A stretch of DNA of 15,607 bases from Phoronis pallida (lineage: Eukaryota; Phoronida; Phoronidae): assembly GCA_028565715.1 (NCBI GenBank), contig JAOXYC010000014.1:1-15607 (forward strand), written 5' to 3'. The position numbers and the translations under genes are program-made. Each line of letters opens with the position of its first letter. The first letter of the stretch is position 1. Shown here one piece after another: positions 1 through 8,816 of this stretch. The notes under the pieces are model-generated. The model made no database searches. It worked only from the letters and a program-made list of their open reading frames with translations, and had not been told where the DNA came from.

Positions 1-105
1 GGGGGGCCACACGCCGGCAGCCGCGGAGAGTGTCTAACCTCCTCATATACTACCTCCAAACACGGAGGCCCGGGGGGTCCCCCCCCCCCCCCCCCCCCCC
101 CCCAA
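1..105. repeat. GC-rich end with 25-C homopolymer
   Basis: The first 105 bases are strongly GC-rich, unlike the AT-rich sequence that follows. A run of six G (72-77), one T, then 25 C (79-103) makes an asymmetric G/C foldback. The composition looks like the terminus of a GC-rich interspersed element, but the second end is not in the window. The exact C count may be a sequencing or assembly artefact. Confidence 0.5.
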
Positions 106-435
106 TTCGGAGCACCTGTGGCATAAACGGCGAGGTTCGGTTGGTAGTTTTGGGCCTGTGAGTTATGGCTGTTCGCTTGGAGCCGAAATTTTGGGCTATA
201 CAAAAAGTGACAAGGCAGGTGGGCAAACAGATTACACGAAAAAGGTCTTTTAAGTAATTACATGCTTCAATTCACCTTTTCTTCTGTTTACTGACTAAAA
301 CCTTACCAACTTACGTGACCGACACCCGGAAGTGAAAATTGTTAGCTGCAAAACAAATGCATTCGATTTGAGTTTCAACTAAGAACCAAAAGGGAAGATT
401 TCCTAGTACAACAAACATCTAAAATACCTGACTAG
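106..435 (+). promoter_or_regulatory. probable UBE2G2 promoter and non-coding first exon
   Basis: No coding sequence is recognisable here. At 326-334 there is CCGGAAGTG, a good match to the ETS/GABP site common in TATA-less housekeeping promoters, and ACGTGAC lies just upstream (about 313-319). A consensus splice donor GTAAGT at 436 closes the putative non-coding exon. The transcription start cannot be placed from sequence; somewhere after about 320 would fit the ETS site. A short ATG-initiated reading frame near 357 stops after a few codons. Confidence 0.4.
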
Positions 436-606
436 CGTAAGTTATCTATTTCTGTGGTTCTCTTTGTACAAAAATGCATATTTTAGTATTTTTCCGAAAA
501 TATGAAGTTTAACATATTAGCCGTTAGGAGCGCTGTTAGCAGTCATTTCCGTTTTGTCGTGTTGACATGGAAATTTAATTTTTTTGCTGTTCTTCCTAAA
601 TTTCAG
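436..606 (+). other. inferred 5' UTR intron of UBE2G2
   Basis: A consensus donor GTAAGT (436-441) is paired with a strong acceptor: a T-rich tract (about 578-602) ending in TTTCAG (601-606), only 53 bases before the UBE2G2 start codon. Splicing would remove the out-of-place ATG near 566 and leave a short leader 607-658. This is inferred from splice-site quality and has no transcript support here. Confidence 0.45.
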
Positions 607-658
607 ATAGATAAGGTGGCAAAGTCATCTTTAAAACAAACTTTGAATAACCATTGTG

Positions 659-3600
659 ATGGCAGGTTCGGCTCTTAAAAGATTAATGGCTGAATATAGA
701 CGTAAGTGGCGCGAATAGTCGGATAAAAACACCCCTTCCTGTTTTGATTCCCTTCTAACTTCTTCTAAGTTCTGCCGTTCTGGCTTCTCTGTCTTCTGAC
801 TTTTTGTCTATCTATCTATCTAGCTTCCAACAACCTTCAACGGTCAATTCTGACCCTTACACAATCTGCGTTCTTTACAAAAACAATGCGATGATTCTGA
901 AACACAATGCTTTGGTTTAAGGAGTGATTTGGCATCAATTTATATAGAAGGTTACAAGTGTCTATTTAACCGACTCAGTCGGATAAATAGTACGCCATAG
1001 ACTATTCGCCCGACTGAGAATTCTCCACGCTGATTGGGCATCTGGTGTGACGTCAGATGTAGTTGGCAAAACATACTTGACGGTGATTGGTTGTTTGTTG
1101 TGACGTCTTGGACTGGTGGTCGAATGGTTAGCGCGTAGGATTGCGACGCGGGAGACCAGGGTTCGCGGCACCAGGTGGACTCTGAGCTTTCTGAAGTCCT
1201 TTACCACCCCTAAGCTCACTTGTGCGAAAATACTCTAATATATGAGTGCTGCACAGTAGAACGTAGACATAGACATAGACACTTCTTTTCTGTAACAAGT
1301 TAAAATTCCTGCTACATGTCAAGTAGTTGCCGTGGGTCAGCGGTGTGTCGGTAGTGCTTATGTGCCAAATCTCAGCGAAGTCTCTTGTATTTTTATATTT
1401 GATACAACTATTTCTTTTTTCATTTTGTGTTTTATAGCTTTAGATTCCCAGTACAAATCTCAGCGGAACCAACTATTTTTTTATTTCAAATTTCATAACA
1501 ATATTATTTTTACAAATCTTAGCAGAACCAACTATTTTTTTTATTTCAAAATTCATAATTTTTTTTTTCATTTTATTTTTTTGTTTTTTTTCAAGCCACA
1601 CATTATTTTCAAAAAGAATGTTGATGTTATTTTCAATCACCGTCAAGTAAATTCTTGCCGTGTTATTTAGCCGACTGGATAAGACGTCACACCAAACGGC
1701 CAATCAGCGTGGAGAATTCGCAGTCGGGCAGATAGTGTTTTCCATACAGATCAGACTCTGCACCTGTCTGAGAATTCTGCCTTTTTGGGATGTTCTGTCA
1801 TCATGTGTCCTCAAGGCTACTGGTACAGTCTTACCTATGAGTACTGAGTCTGGCTTACAGATGGGCCCACGAGCCACTCGTTGAATTCTCTCACCCTTTC
1901 TTTCTAAGGACCACTGTCCAATGAAACTCCTTCGCATCTCATGTGCTCTTGGCACCATAGACTCATGTTGCACACCTCTTCATGCCCCCATGGAACAAAA
2001 TTGTAAATCATGTTTTTCACAAACTTACAGATCTATTGCTTATTCCAGAGCTAACCCTGAACCCGCCAGAAGGCATTATTGCAGGGCCAGTAAACGAGGA
2101 AAATTTCTTTGAGTGGGAGGCTTTGATTGAGTAAGTTAAAATTAATGTTATTAACTGAGAATACTTCTACTTTGTTGAGATGTAAACAATGTCAATGGGT
2201 TAAAATGTAATTTAATGAACTAGTGTAGAATAATGAGTAAAAAAATTGGATCAAAAACACAAATGTTTTGGGTCATTTTTTACCAATTTTTAAATTCTAA
2301 TTGTATACAAAGTTGACAAACCAAAAGTCAAATTGAGGGTGCATTGCACTGAACTAAACAAATTGACTTTGGGGTGCATATTAGGGTACATTAATTACTG
2401 TTTGTATAATTTATAGATATTCCAAATATTTCTAGGGGTCCATCAGAAACATGCTTCGAAGGTGGGGTGTTTGCCGCAAGACTAACCTTTCCTCCAGACT
2501 ACCCCCTGGGGCCACCAAAAATGAAATTTACTTGCGATATTTTCCACCCAAATAGTAAGTCATTTCTCAAAATGTAAATTTTGGATTTTATATCTATTTG
2601 CTAAATAATTGTTTTTTTGATTATCATTTTATGTGTGTTTTTATAACAGTTCAATTTTTTTCAACCAATGTTTGCATTTTAAATAAAGTAGAATGCCTCG
2701 TTCTTTTTGAATGACTAATGGACCAAAAAAGTTACACTCATACATCACTTCTTTTGAATGTAGAATTATCAATCATTGAAATAACGATTTTCATCCGTTT
2801 CTTTTACACAGTTTGATTATTTCTCGTTGCCACTTCGTGTTACTATATACCTTCATTCTTTATCAAAAACACAAAGTTAACAGGTTACTGTTGATCTCAG
2901 TTATCTTGACGCCCTGTCAAGATATTTCATTAAGTGACATAGGCTGCCTGCCAAGAGATTTCCGGAAGAAGTGAAGGTAAATTGATTCGTTCAGATGAAT
3001 GCCTAAGTATACAAGATATTTAAAAGTTCTAATTTGCATTACAAGAAGAAGAACATTCCTCTCACATATTTCTCCTTGCTTTCCAGTTTATTCAGATGGT
3101 CGTGTCTGCATATCAATCCTGCATGCCCCTGGTGATGACCCAATGGGATATGAGAGTAGTGCTGAGAGGTGGAGTCCCGTACAGAGTGTAGAAAAAATAC
3201 TTTTATCCGTAGTCAGCATGTTATCAGGTATTTTTTTTACATGATGGACAGATATTGATATTGCCAATGGGGCAATAACACTGATTAAGACCGTAAGATT
3301 GGAATAGTATGTTTACATGTCCTTTTTCATTTGAACGGTGTAGGGGGAAGAAATATCCAAAAATAAATATATATGTAATTTATGAAGAATATTGACAATT
3401 TTTTTTGTTCTTAGTTGTGTCACATGATTCGCCATTTACACTCAATATAGTAAACATATAGCGCCATCTACATCCGGCTACAAGTACATACAAACAGGGG
3501 AGATAAGTAAAACAATTAATAACATACAATATGACATACAAATAATTCAAGTGATGCAGTTTTGATTTGTGTATTTAAATCTGGTTTAAGCCAAGCTATA

Positions 3601-4470
3601 TGCATTGCCTCTTCTTAAAAACCTTTGTGATGATGCATGTTTCACTGTATTGGTTTCTGCAGATAATACATACAGTCTTAGTGTTAAAGAGGCGATGCAT
3701 ATTTGCTTGGCTTAAACCCGATTTAAATGCACAAATCAAAACTGGATCTTTTGAATTATTTGTTCACAATGTTAATTTTTGGCCAGATAGTGAGTATGAA
3801 GTTGAAGACGAGGAAAAACACAATTTTCATAGTGGAAAGAACAACGTTTCGATATATTATCTCATATCATCATCAGGTAAATATACAATGATCAACAAAA
3901 ATTGTAGAAAACATAGCCACATCAAAATGCATGTCTGCTAAAAGTGAGTGTAAGAATGAAAGTGATCACCACAACTGAAGATTGAATGAACCCACATTTC
4001 TGTTCAGGCTCAACTCAGCTTGAGTCTCCTTTATATGTATTGATTCTCGGATTAACAGTTTCTACCTATTCCTATATTGATGTGGCTATGTTTTCTACAA
4101 TTTTTGTTGATCATTGTTTATTTACCTGATGATGATATGAGATAATATCAAAACGTCGTTCTTTCCACTATGAATATTGTGTTTTTCCCCACCCTCAACT
4201 TCATACTGAATTATTTGTTTAGTCATATTTTATGTTATTAATTGTTTTACTTATCTTCCTAACTTGAAATTTAGGGTGACTCTTCGACATGACAAGAAGA
4301 GAGGTGCAAAAGATTGCTTTCAAAGGACATCAAACTAACATTTGTCATTTCTTTCAGAGCCTAATGATGAAAGTGCTGCAAATGTCGATGCTGCAAAAAC
4401 CTGGAGGGATGATAGGACTAAGTTTGAAGAAATTGCAAAACGTTCTGTGAGAAAATCATTAGGGCTATAG
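659..4470 (+). CDS. UBE2G2: ubiquitin-conjugating enzyme E2 G2 (five coding exons)
   Basis: Coding exons are 659-701, 2049-2130, 2436-2554, 3087-3227 and 4358-4470. All introns are GT-AG, with phases 1, 2, 1, 1. They total 498 nt, giving 165 aa, the length of human UBE2G2. The protein opens [16 protein letters not shown]. The UBC fold shows the HPN motif at residues 79-81, catalytic Cys89 ([11 protein letters not shown]), and the UBE2G2-type acidic-loop insertion after the cysteine ([14 protein letters not shown], residues 97-110). It ends KSLGL. In the known family this E2 takes ubiquitin from E1 and builds Lys48 chains with ER ligases such as gp78/AMFR and HRD1 in ER-associated degradation. 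Exon 4 carries the active site and acidic loop. Substitutions from vertebrates are mild, for example Tyr-Ser-Asp-Gly where human has Tyr-Pro-Asp-Gly at residues 83-86. The start fits family alignment exactly. The gene appears intact; I see no frameshift or missing residue. Confidence 0.97.
1110..1281 (+). mobile_element. tRNA-derived SINE-like sequence
   Basis: The 5' part resembles a tRNA gene. An A-box-like TGGTCGAATGGTTAGCGC lies near 1117-1134 and a B-box-like GGGTTCGCGG near 1159-1168. A short acceptor-like pairing CTGGTG (about 1113-1118) / CACCAG (about 1169-1174) brackets them. The arms do not fold into a proper tRNA and the B-box departs from GGTTCGANNCC, so it is not a functional tRNA. 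A tRNA-unrelated body follows and ends in a short tandem tail of AGACAT units (1265-1281), the typical layout of a tRNA-derived SINE. Confidence 0.5.
1364..1610. repeat. AT-rich direct repeats
   Basis: AAATCTCAGCG followed by an AACTATTT-type T-rich stretch occurs three times, starting near 1365, 1455 and 1513. The last two copies are close to each other in sequence and 59 bases apart; the first is more diverged. A T-rich low-complexity stretch follows. The open frames here are a product of composition and are not genes. Confidence 0.6.
2131..2435 (+). other. UBE2G2 intron 2, unremarkable
   Basis: This is a 305-base AT-rich intron with donor GTAAGT and acceptor TTTCTAG. I see no repeat family or coding sequence, apart from a loose duplication of GGGTGCAT with flanking sequence near 2338 and 2373. 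Confidence 0.6.
2746..3004 (+). mobile_element. MITE copy 1 (truncated), UBE2G2 intron 3
   Basis: This segment aligns along its length with 7130-7346 (same strand) and with the reverse complement of the 11377-11724 element. Shared landmarks in order are GAATGTAGAATTAT, TTTTCATCCGTTTCTTT, CGTTGCCA, TTCTTTATCAAAAACAC, TGATCTCAGTTATCTTG and AGAGATTTCCGGAAGAA. The right terminal inverted repeat is not found, so this copy looks truncated about 80 bases before the exon 4 acceptor. At 2902-2924 it holds a perfect 9-bp stem (TATCTTGAC / GTCAAGATA) that the other copies do not keep. Confidence 0.75.
3497..4262. mobile_element. nested palindromic element, UBE2G2 intron 4
   Basis: Three inverted repeats are nested. 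Outer arms at about 3503-3548 and 4209-4256 contain TAAGTAAAACAATTAATAAC and its reverse complement. A left hairpin has arms at about 3541-3613 and 3688-3760 (GTTTTGATTTGTG.ATTTAAAT.TGG). A right hairpin has arms of about 134 bases at 3793-3926 and 4077-4210, separated by 150 bases and nearly identical. Read outward from the centre, each right-hairpin arm contains CTGATGATGATATGAGAT then (G/A)AAACGT(T/C)GTTCTTTCC and GTGTTTTTCC. This is the kind of conserved string seen at the ends of Penelope-like retroelements. No reverse transcriptase or endonuclease coding is present. The 113-codon open frame at 3600-3941 crosses these arms and is not a gene. Confidence 0.75.
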
Positions 4471-5040
4471 CTATTGCCCATTGGACACTGTTTTTTTCAT
4501 TGAGGAATGTCAGGGATGATTTTCAGGTGTTTTTAAAAAAACACTGAATTATGTAGACAATAGACATGTTGCAAAAGCCACCTGATTGACTATCAGTTGT
4601 TTATAAAAAAATCTGCCGCTAACACTGAGAAAGGCTATATTTACCTATTGCGGGTCTTCAGTGGAAAAGAATATTTTGTCGACAGGTTTTATATAATACC
4701 CCTATGTCCACTCAGTACAGTAACAAGACTATTCAACACCCTGTTTTTCCCACTTAAGGGTACTAATAGCTATTTACCCTTTAGTCATTTTTGCCAGCTC
4801 TATAGTGTGACATCTTGTGACATTTTTGTTTCAAGTAATGTATATTCTTACTGGAAGTATTTGTGCTATATTGACTAATAACAATAATAATTATCATCAA
4901 CACTTGTTGAATCATATTAACTCCTTAGGGAGCACACAGCAGCGTGACGTTCCCTTCTTTTTCTTCCTTAATTCACACATCTCTCAATGTTGAGTATAGT
5001 CGAGTGTCAATTTTTTTTTTTTTGAAAAATTATTTTTTAT
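4471..5040 (+). other. 3' UTR / 3' flank of UBE2G2
   Basis: AT-rich sequence follows the stop codon. I found no AATAAA or ATTAAA up to about 5000, so the polyadenylation site cannot be placed. A short A/T hairpin (GTGTTTTTAAAAAAACAC) lies near 4530-4547. The 93-codon open frame at 4597-4878 shows no family signature and is probably chance. Confidence 0.4.
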
Positions 5041-5044
5041 ATAT

Positions 5045-5144
5045 CAAATCTGTGATGTCACTGGCACAGAATTTTCAAGATTTGACTTCCAAACAAGAAA
5101 ATTGCCAAATATATTTATAGCCAGTGAGTGACATCACAGATTTG
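5045..5144. repeat. inverted repeat left of the satellite array
   Basis: CAAATCTGTGATGTCACTGG (from 5045) is repeated in reverse complement at 5120-5144 with a 4-base CACT insertion. The loop is 54 bases. T/A-rich runs flank both arms. It lies directly before the GTCCGTC-rich lead-in to the tandem array and may be the subterminal repeat of the same element. Confidence 0.65.
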
Positions 5145-5199
5145 TAAAAAAATATCAAAAATCATTTTTTTATGCGTCCACATATTTATATGTGATCGC

Positions 5200-6600
5200 A
5201 TATTGTTGTCATCCGGGTGGTCGTCCGTTGTCCGCTGTCCGTCGTCCGTCGTTGGTCGTCCACAAATGGTTTCCGTTAATTATTTCCAAAACCGCTTGAC
5301 GGATTTTTACGAAATTTAGTACACATGTTCTGGGTTATGATGGGCCGGAATGAAAAGATTTTCAGGTCGTGAACTTTACCCAGGCTCCCCCTGGTGGCAA
5401 AAAAGAGCGGACATGCTGTAATTGGTTTCCATCGATTTTCTCTGAAACCACTTGAGCGATTTTGACGAAACTTGGTACATATGCTCTGGGTGATGATTGG
5501 CTGGAATGAAAACGTTTTGGGGTCGATAGGTCAACCCTAGCTCCCCCTGTTGGCCAAATTTGTTCGTTAAAAATCGTCGTAAATGGTTTCTGTCAATTTT
5601 CTCGAAAACCTCTCAAGCGATTTTGACGAAACTTGGTGCACATGCTCTAGTTGATAATTGGCCACCACAAAAAAGTTTTCGGAACGTTAAGTCAATCCTA
5701 GCTCCCCCTGTTGGCCAAATGTTTTGTTAAAAATACATATTAATTTTTTTGTTGATTTTCTTCGAAATCCCTCAAGCGATTTTGATGAAACCTGGTACAC
5801 ATACTCTGGATGATGATTGGCCGCAACAGAAAATTTTTCAAAACTTTAAGTCAACCCTAGCTCCCCCTGTAGGCCAAATTTGTTCGTTAAAAATCCATAT
5901 TTATGGTTTTTGTTGATTTTCTCTGAAACCCCTCAAGCGATTTTGATGAAACTTGGTCCGCATACTTTGGATGGTGATTGTCCGCAACAGAAAAGTTTTC
6001 AAAACTTCAAGTCAACCCTAACTCCCCCTGTTGGCCAAATTTGTTAGTTAAAAATCCATATTAATGTTTTTTGTCAATTTTCTCTTGAGACCCTTCAAGC
6101 AATTTTGTCGAAAGTTGGTACACATACTCTGGATGATGATCGGCCACAACAGAAAATTTTTTCGAACTTTAAGTCAACCCTAGCTCCCCCTGTTGGCCAA
6201 GTTTGATCGTTAAAAATCCATATTAATGGTTTTTGTCGATTTTTTCCGAAACCCCTTTAGCGATAATTTTGACAAGAATTGAAACACATGCTCTTTGTTG
6301 ATGATTGGCCAGAATGATAATGTTTTCGTCACTAAATGTCAACCCTAGCTCTCCCTGTTGGCCAAGTTTATTTGTTAAAAATTGCTAAAAGCTGTTACCG
6401 AGTTTGAGGAAACTTAGTACATATGCTGCATTTGTTCTTTAAAAATGGTTAACGTTGATTTTCTCTGAAACTGCTGGAGCGATTTTGACAAAACTTGGTA
6501 AGGCTATACAATATCTTGCTAATAATTGGCTGGAGGGAAAAGGTTTTGGGGCGACATTTCTATTCTTACTCCTGTTGGTAAAAAATGAAACTATGTAGAC
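5200..6600. repeat. tandem array of ~161 bp units
   Basis: The motif GCGATTTTGACGAAACTTGG recurs at about 5457, 5618, 5777, 5938, 6100 and 6261, at intervals of 161, 159, 161, 162 and 161 bases. Degenerate units lie near 5300 and at about 6399 and 6480, where spacing collapses to 138 and 81. Each unit also carries TCAACCCTAGCTCCCCCTG, TTGGCCAAATTTG and a TCTGAAACC stretch. The array is preceded by GTCCGTC-like simple sequence (5220-5262). Frames are closed by stops (GATTTTGA), so it is non-coding. A right flank runs to about 6750, ending TTTTAGCGTTGCTCTAGTTC and a TCTA microsatellite. Confidence 0.9.
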
Positions 6601-6759
6601 TGTTCTAGGTGTTGATTTGCTTAAACATAAAGATTCTGTGAGGTCTTCACTGCTCAAACATTTGTTCAATTATTCCTGATTTCTGCTCATTTTTATTCTC
6701 TCAATGTACCCCCCACGTGGACGCATCATTTTAGCGTTGCTCTAGTTCTATCTATCTGT

Positions 6760-7124
6760 ATGTACTACGATACCATCAATTTTTGAGCATTAACTCGGAA
6801 GCATGAATTTAATCGCTGACTTCTGAATTGAAAGGCAGGAAAAACACTGGTTCTGCATTCCTCCAAGTAATCTAGAATGAATATCAAACAGAAATGCGTG
6901 TTTTAATAGACTCCCTAAAAATCAATTAACTATGCCTTGATCATTACATCGCGTTCTTAGGAAATGCGCACCATTTAGACCCTAGCTAGAAATATTGTTG
7001 AAATTTAGCAGATGTGAAAATGTGATATGCTTGCTAGAATTTTTTTTTTAAATCGGGGTAGCCTAACTTTGTTCTTTTTAAAAGGAACGCTTACTTTCGG
7101 ATGTTTGGTTATTGAAAACATATA
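6760..7124. other. intergenic, nothing recognised
   Basis: AT-rich sequence with no gene, RNA or clear repeat that I can support. AAAGGAACGCTTACTTTCGG at 7081-7100 is loosely like the MITE terminus and may be a worn end of the neighbouring copy. Confidence 0.4.
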
Positions 7125-7129
7125 AATGA

Positions 7130-7346
7130 ACATCGCTACTTACGAATGTAGAATTATTAATTATTTAAATACGACCTTTTCATCCGTTTCTTTTACACAC
7201 CGTTTGATCATTTTTCGTTGCCAATTCTTGTTACTACCTTTCTTCTTTATCAAAAACACGGTGTTTTAACGTTACACTTGATCTCAGTTATCTTGGCGCA
7301 CCGTCGCGGTATTTCCGCCTGTAGAGAGATTTCCGGAAGAAGGTAG
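7130..7346 (+). mobile_element. MITE copy 2
   Basis: It has the same order of landmarks as copy 1: GCTACTTACGAATGTAGAATT (the terminal repeat) at 7135-7155, TTTTCATCCGTTTCTTTTAC, TCAAAAACACG, TTGATCTCAGTTATCTTGGC and GAGATTTCCGGAAGAAGGT. The left end is well preserved. The right end beyond the TTCCGGAAGAA block diverges, so it is 3'-truncated or decayed. Confidence 0.75.
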
Positions 7347-7365
7347 AGAGAGACAAAACCACCGT

Positions 7366-8150
7366 AAGTGAGCAACAATCTACACCCGGCGACCCCGCAA
7401 TAATAAATTGCCAATTTGTATTGGTTCATTGATTGAGGTACCTTGCTTACGACGTAATTATTTGGCGGAATTTGTCCCCGTTAATTATAGTGCGACTGAT
7501 TTATACGCTCGTTACCCTTTTTTATCATAACGGTATATGGTAACCCTTTCCTTACCATACTCGATGGTTGGTTTACCAGTCCTCCGTAAGTATGATAAAT
7601 ATATCGGATATATCGATATGTTTAAAAATCGGGGAGTTTTCCTGTCTCTTCATCATCTGTCTCTTCATCATATCTCAAATTTATTTTCTTCTGGGCGGAA
7701 TTAATCCAAATGTATGTCTTAATTTCTGTTATGATGGAAATCAAATCTCGATATAATAACGCGATCAGAAAAACGGCGTGTTTTTATATCCCTGTGTTTA
7801 TCGAGCATTACAGAAAAGCAGTTCTGAATCAGTTTTAACAAGCGTTTTCTTCGCAATGGAAAGAGCGATTTGAGTTATTTCAAAAGAGCCCGGCAAAAGA
7901 GCTTGTGGAAAAAAATGAAAGTTTCTTTGGGGCCCACTAATACAAAGGTACTATTATTTCAGTCACAAGTTGTTTTGAGCGGGAAGTTGTAGCAAAATGT
8001 GCTTCAAATCTCGTTGAGTTTAACAAAGGCTTTTTTGGGGTAATCGGATTATTCTGGTAGTAGTGGAGAAAATTCAACGAATTCTCTTCATCCATTGCTC
8101 TGGAAACGCGTTTATTTTGGAACTCGGATTTATTTCTCATCGCGCTAACA
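7366..8150. other. intergenic, nothing recognised
   Basis: AT-rich spacer with no coding exon that I can support on either strand. The 62-codon and 84-codon open frames here (7568-7756 and the reverse frame over 7937-8191) lack domains or sensible splice partners. A local ATATCGGATATATCGATAT stretch near 7601-7619 is simple-sequence-like. Confidence 0.4.
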
Positions 8151-8157
8151 AATTTTC

Positions 8158-8259
8158 TACGAAAGAGCATTAGTGCCAATCGCAATGGCAAAAAAAAATC
8201 TATTTTTTTTAGTATGATTTTTTTTTTAAATTGCTATATGGCACCAATGCTCTTTCGTA
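8158..8259. repeat. inverted repeat hairpin
   Basis: A 21-base arm at 8158-8178 (ACGAAAGAGCATTAGTGCC plus flanking bases) pairs with 8239-8259 with one mismatch. The 60-base loop is mainly A and T runs that can themselves pair. It could be a tiny foldback element or an RNA hairpin; it carries no coding sequence. Confidence 0.7.
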
Positions 8260-8717
8260 CATTTCGAGTTATCAGGAACCAAAAGTAATAACCACCAACG
8301 TCGGACTACTGTAATTGTAATGATCGATAGGAAAATACTTATTAAAGTGGCGCGAATATTTAACCTTTTATACAACATTTGTCAAAAAGAATCAAAGTAT
8401 TTAAAATTTGTAATTGTCGCCAACTTTTAAAATTTGAAACTCGAAAACAGTTTCACCCCTTTCCCCTTTTTTTGGAATGAAATGTAATCACCGAATACCC
8501 CGATCATATTTTTTCCAACCAAATGCTCATGTCAGTAATACATTCATCAGTGGTAAGTTTTACCAACTCAACAACGGTTGTAATTGTATGAAACTTGACT
8601 AGGTTCACGAATTTCAAAATTATTTTAAGCTTTTTTTGACCATTTTTTTAATATAATTTTCTGAGGAGTCCAAAGGTCGGGGTTATTGCTTTAGGGACAC
8701 CTTGTAGTAAACCGAGC

Positions 8718-8755
8718 TATAAATTACCCAAGTATAGAAAAAAATGGGTCAATTA
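8718..8755 (+). promoter_or_regulatory. candidate TATA promoter for the acyltransferase gene
   Basis: TATAAAT at 8718-8724 is followed about 30 bases later by an initiator-like TCAATT whose A is at 8751. A start there would give a 66-base leader to the ATG at 8817 and would exclude the short ATG frame that begins at 8744. Spacing and placement fit a core promoter, but TATA-like strings are common in AT-rich DNA. Confidence 0.4.
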
Positions 8756-8816
8756 GATAAGAAAACCAAACGGGTCATTTACTTTTAACCAAGTTGATAC
8801 CGAGGCGTTGAATAGA

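Larger units (their letters stand above)
963..1740. mobile_element. foldback element in UBE2G2 intron 1
   Basis: An inverted repeat has arms at about 1001-1054 and 1683-1736. Both read (one reversed) GACTG.GAATTCTCCACGC followed by TGATTGG and TGTGACGTC, with only scattered mismatches. The left side also starts with a 27-base near-palindrome at 963-989 (TATTTAACCGACT / AGTCGGATAAATA). A related TATTTAGCCGACTGGATAAG sits at 1664-1683. The 630 bp between the arms hold a tRNA-like SINE and AT-rich direct repeats. No transposase is visible, so this is a non-autonomous foldback element, probably with later insertions. Confidence 0.7.

Noticed and set aside
1110-1180. Functional tRNA gene
   Set aside because: The A-box and B-box resemble a tRNA, but the arms do not pair into a cloverleaf and a SINE-like body and tail follow.
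1332-1670. 112-codon open frame
   Set aside because: It is made of Phe/Ile/Asn-rich translation of T-rich direct repeats inside UBE2G2 intron 1; no domain and no conserved pattern.
3600-3941. 113-codon open frame in UBE2G2 intron 4
   Set aside because: It runs across arms of the nested palindrome; the mirror arm gives no matching protein, and no retroelement domain is present.
5200-6600. CRISPR array
   Set aside because: The repeats are long (about 161 bp), contiguous without unique spacers, and lie in a eukaryotic genome.
8744-8788. 14-codon upstream ORF before the acyltransferase gene
   Set aside because: If transcription starts at the initiator near 8751 this ATG is not in the mRNA; it has no other support.
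8808-8816. TTG start three codons upstream of the acyltransferase ATG
   Set aside because: TTG is not used as a start in animal nuclear genes, and the ATG at 8817 has a good initiation context.
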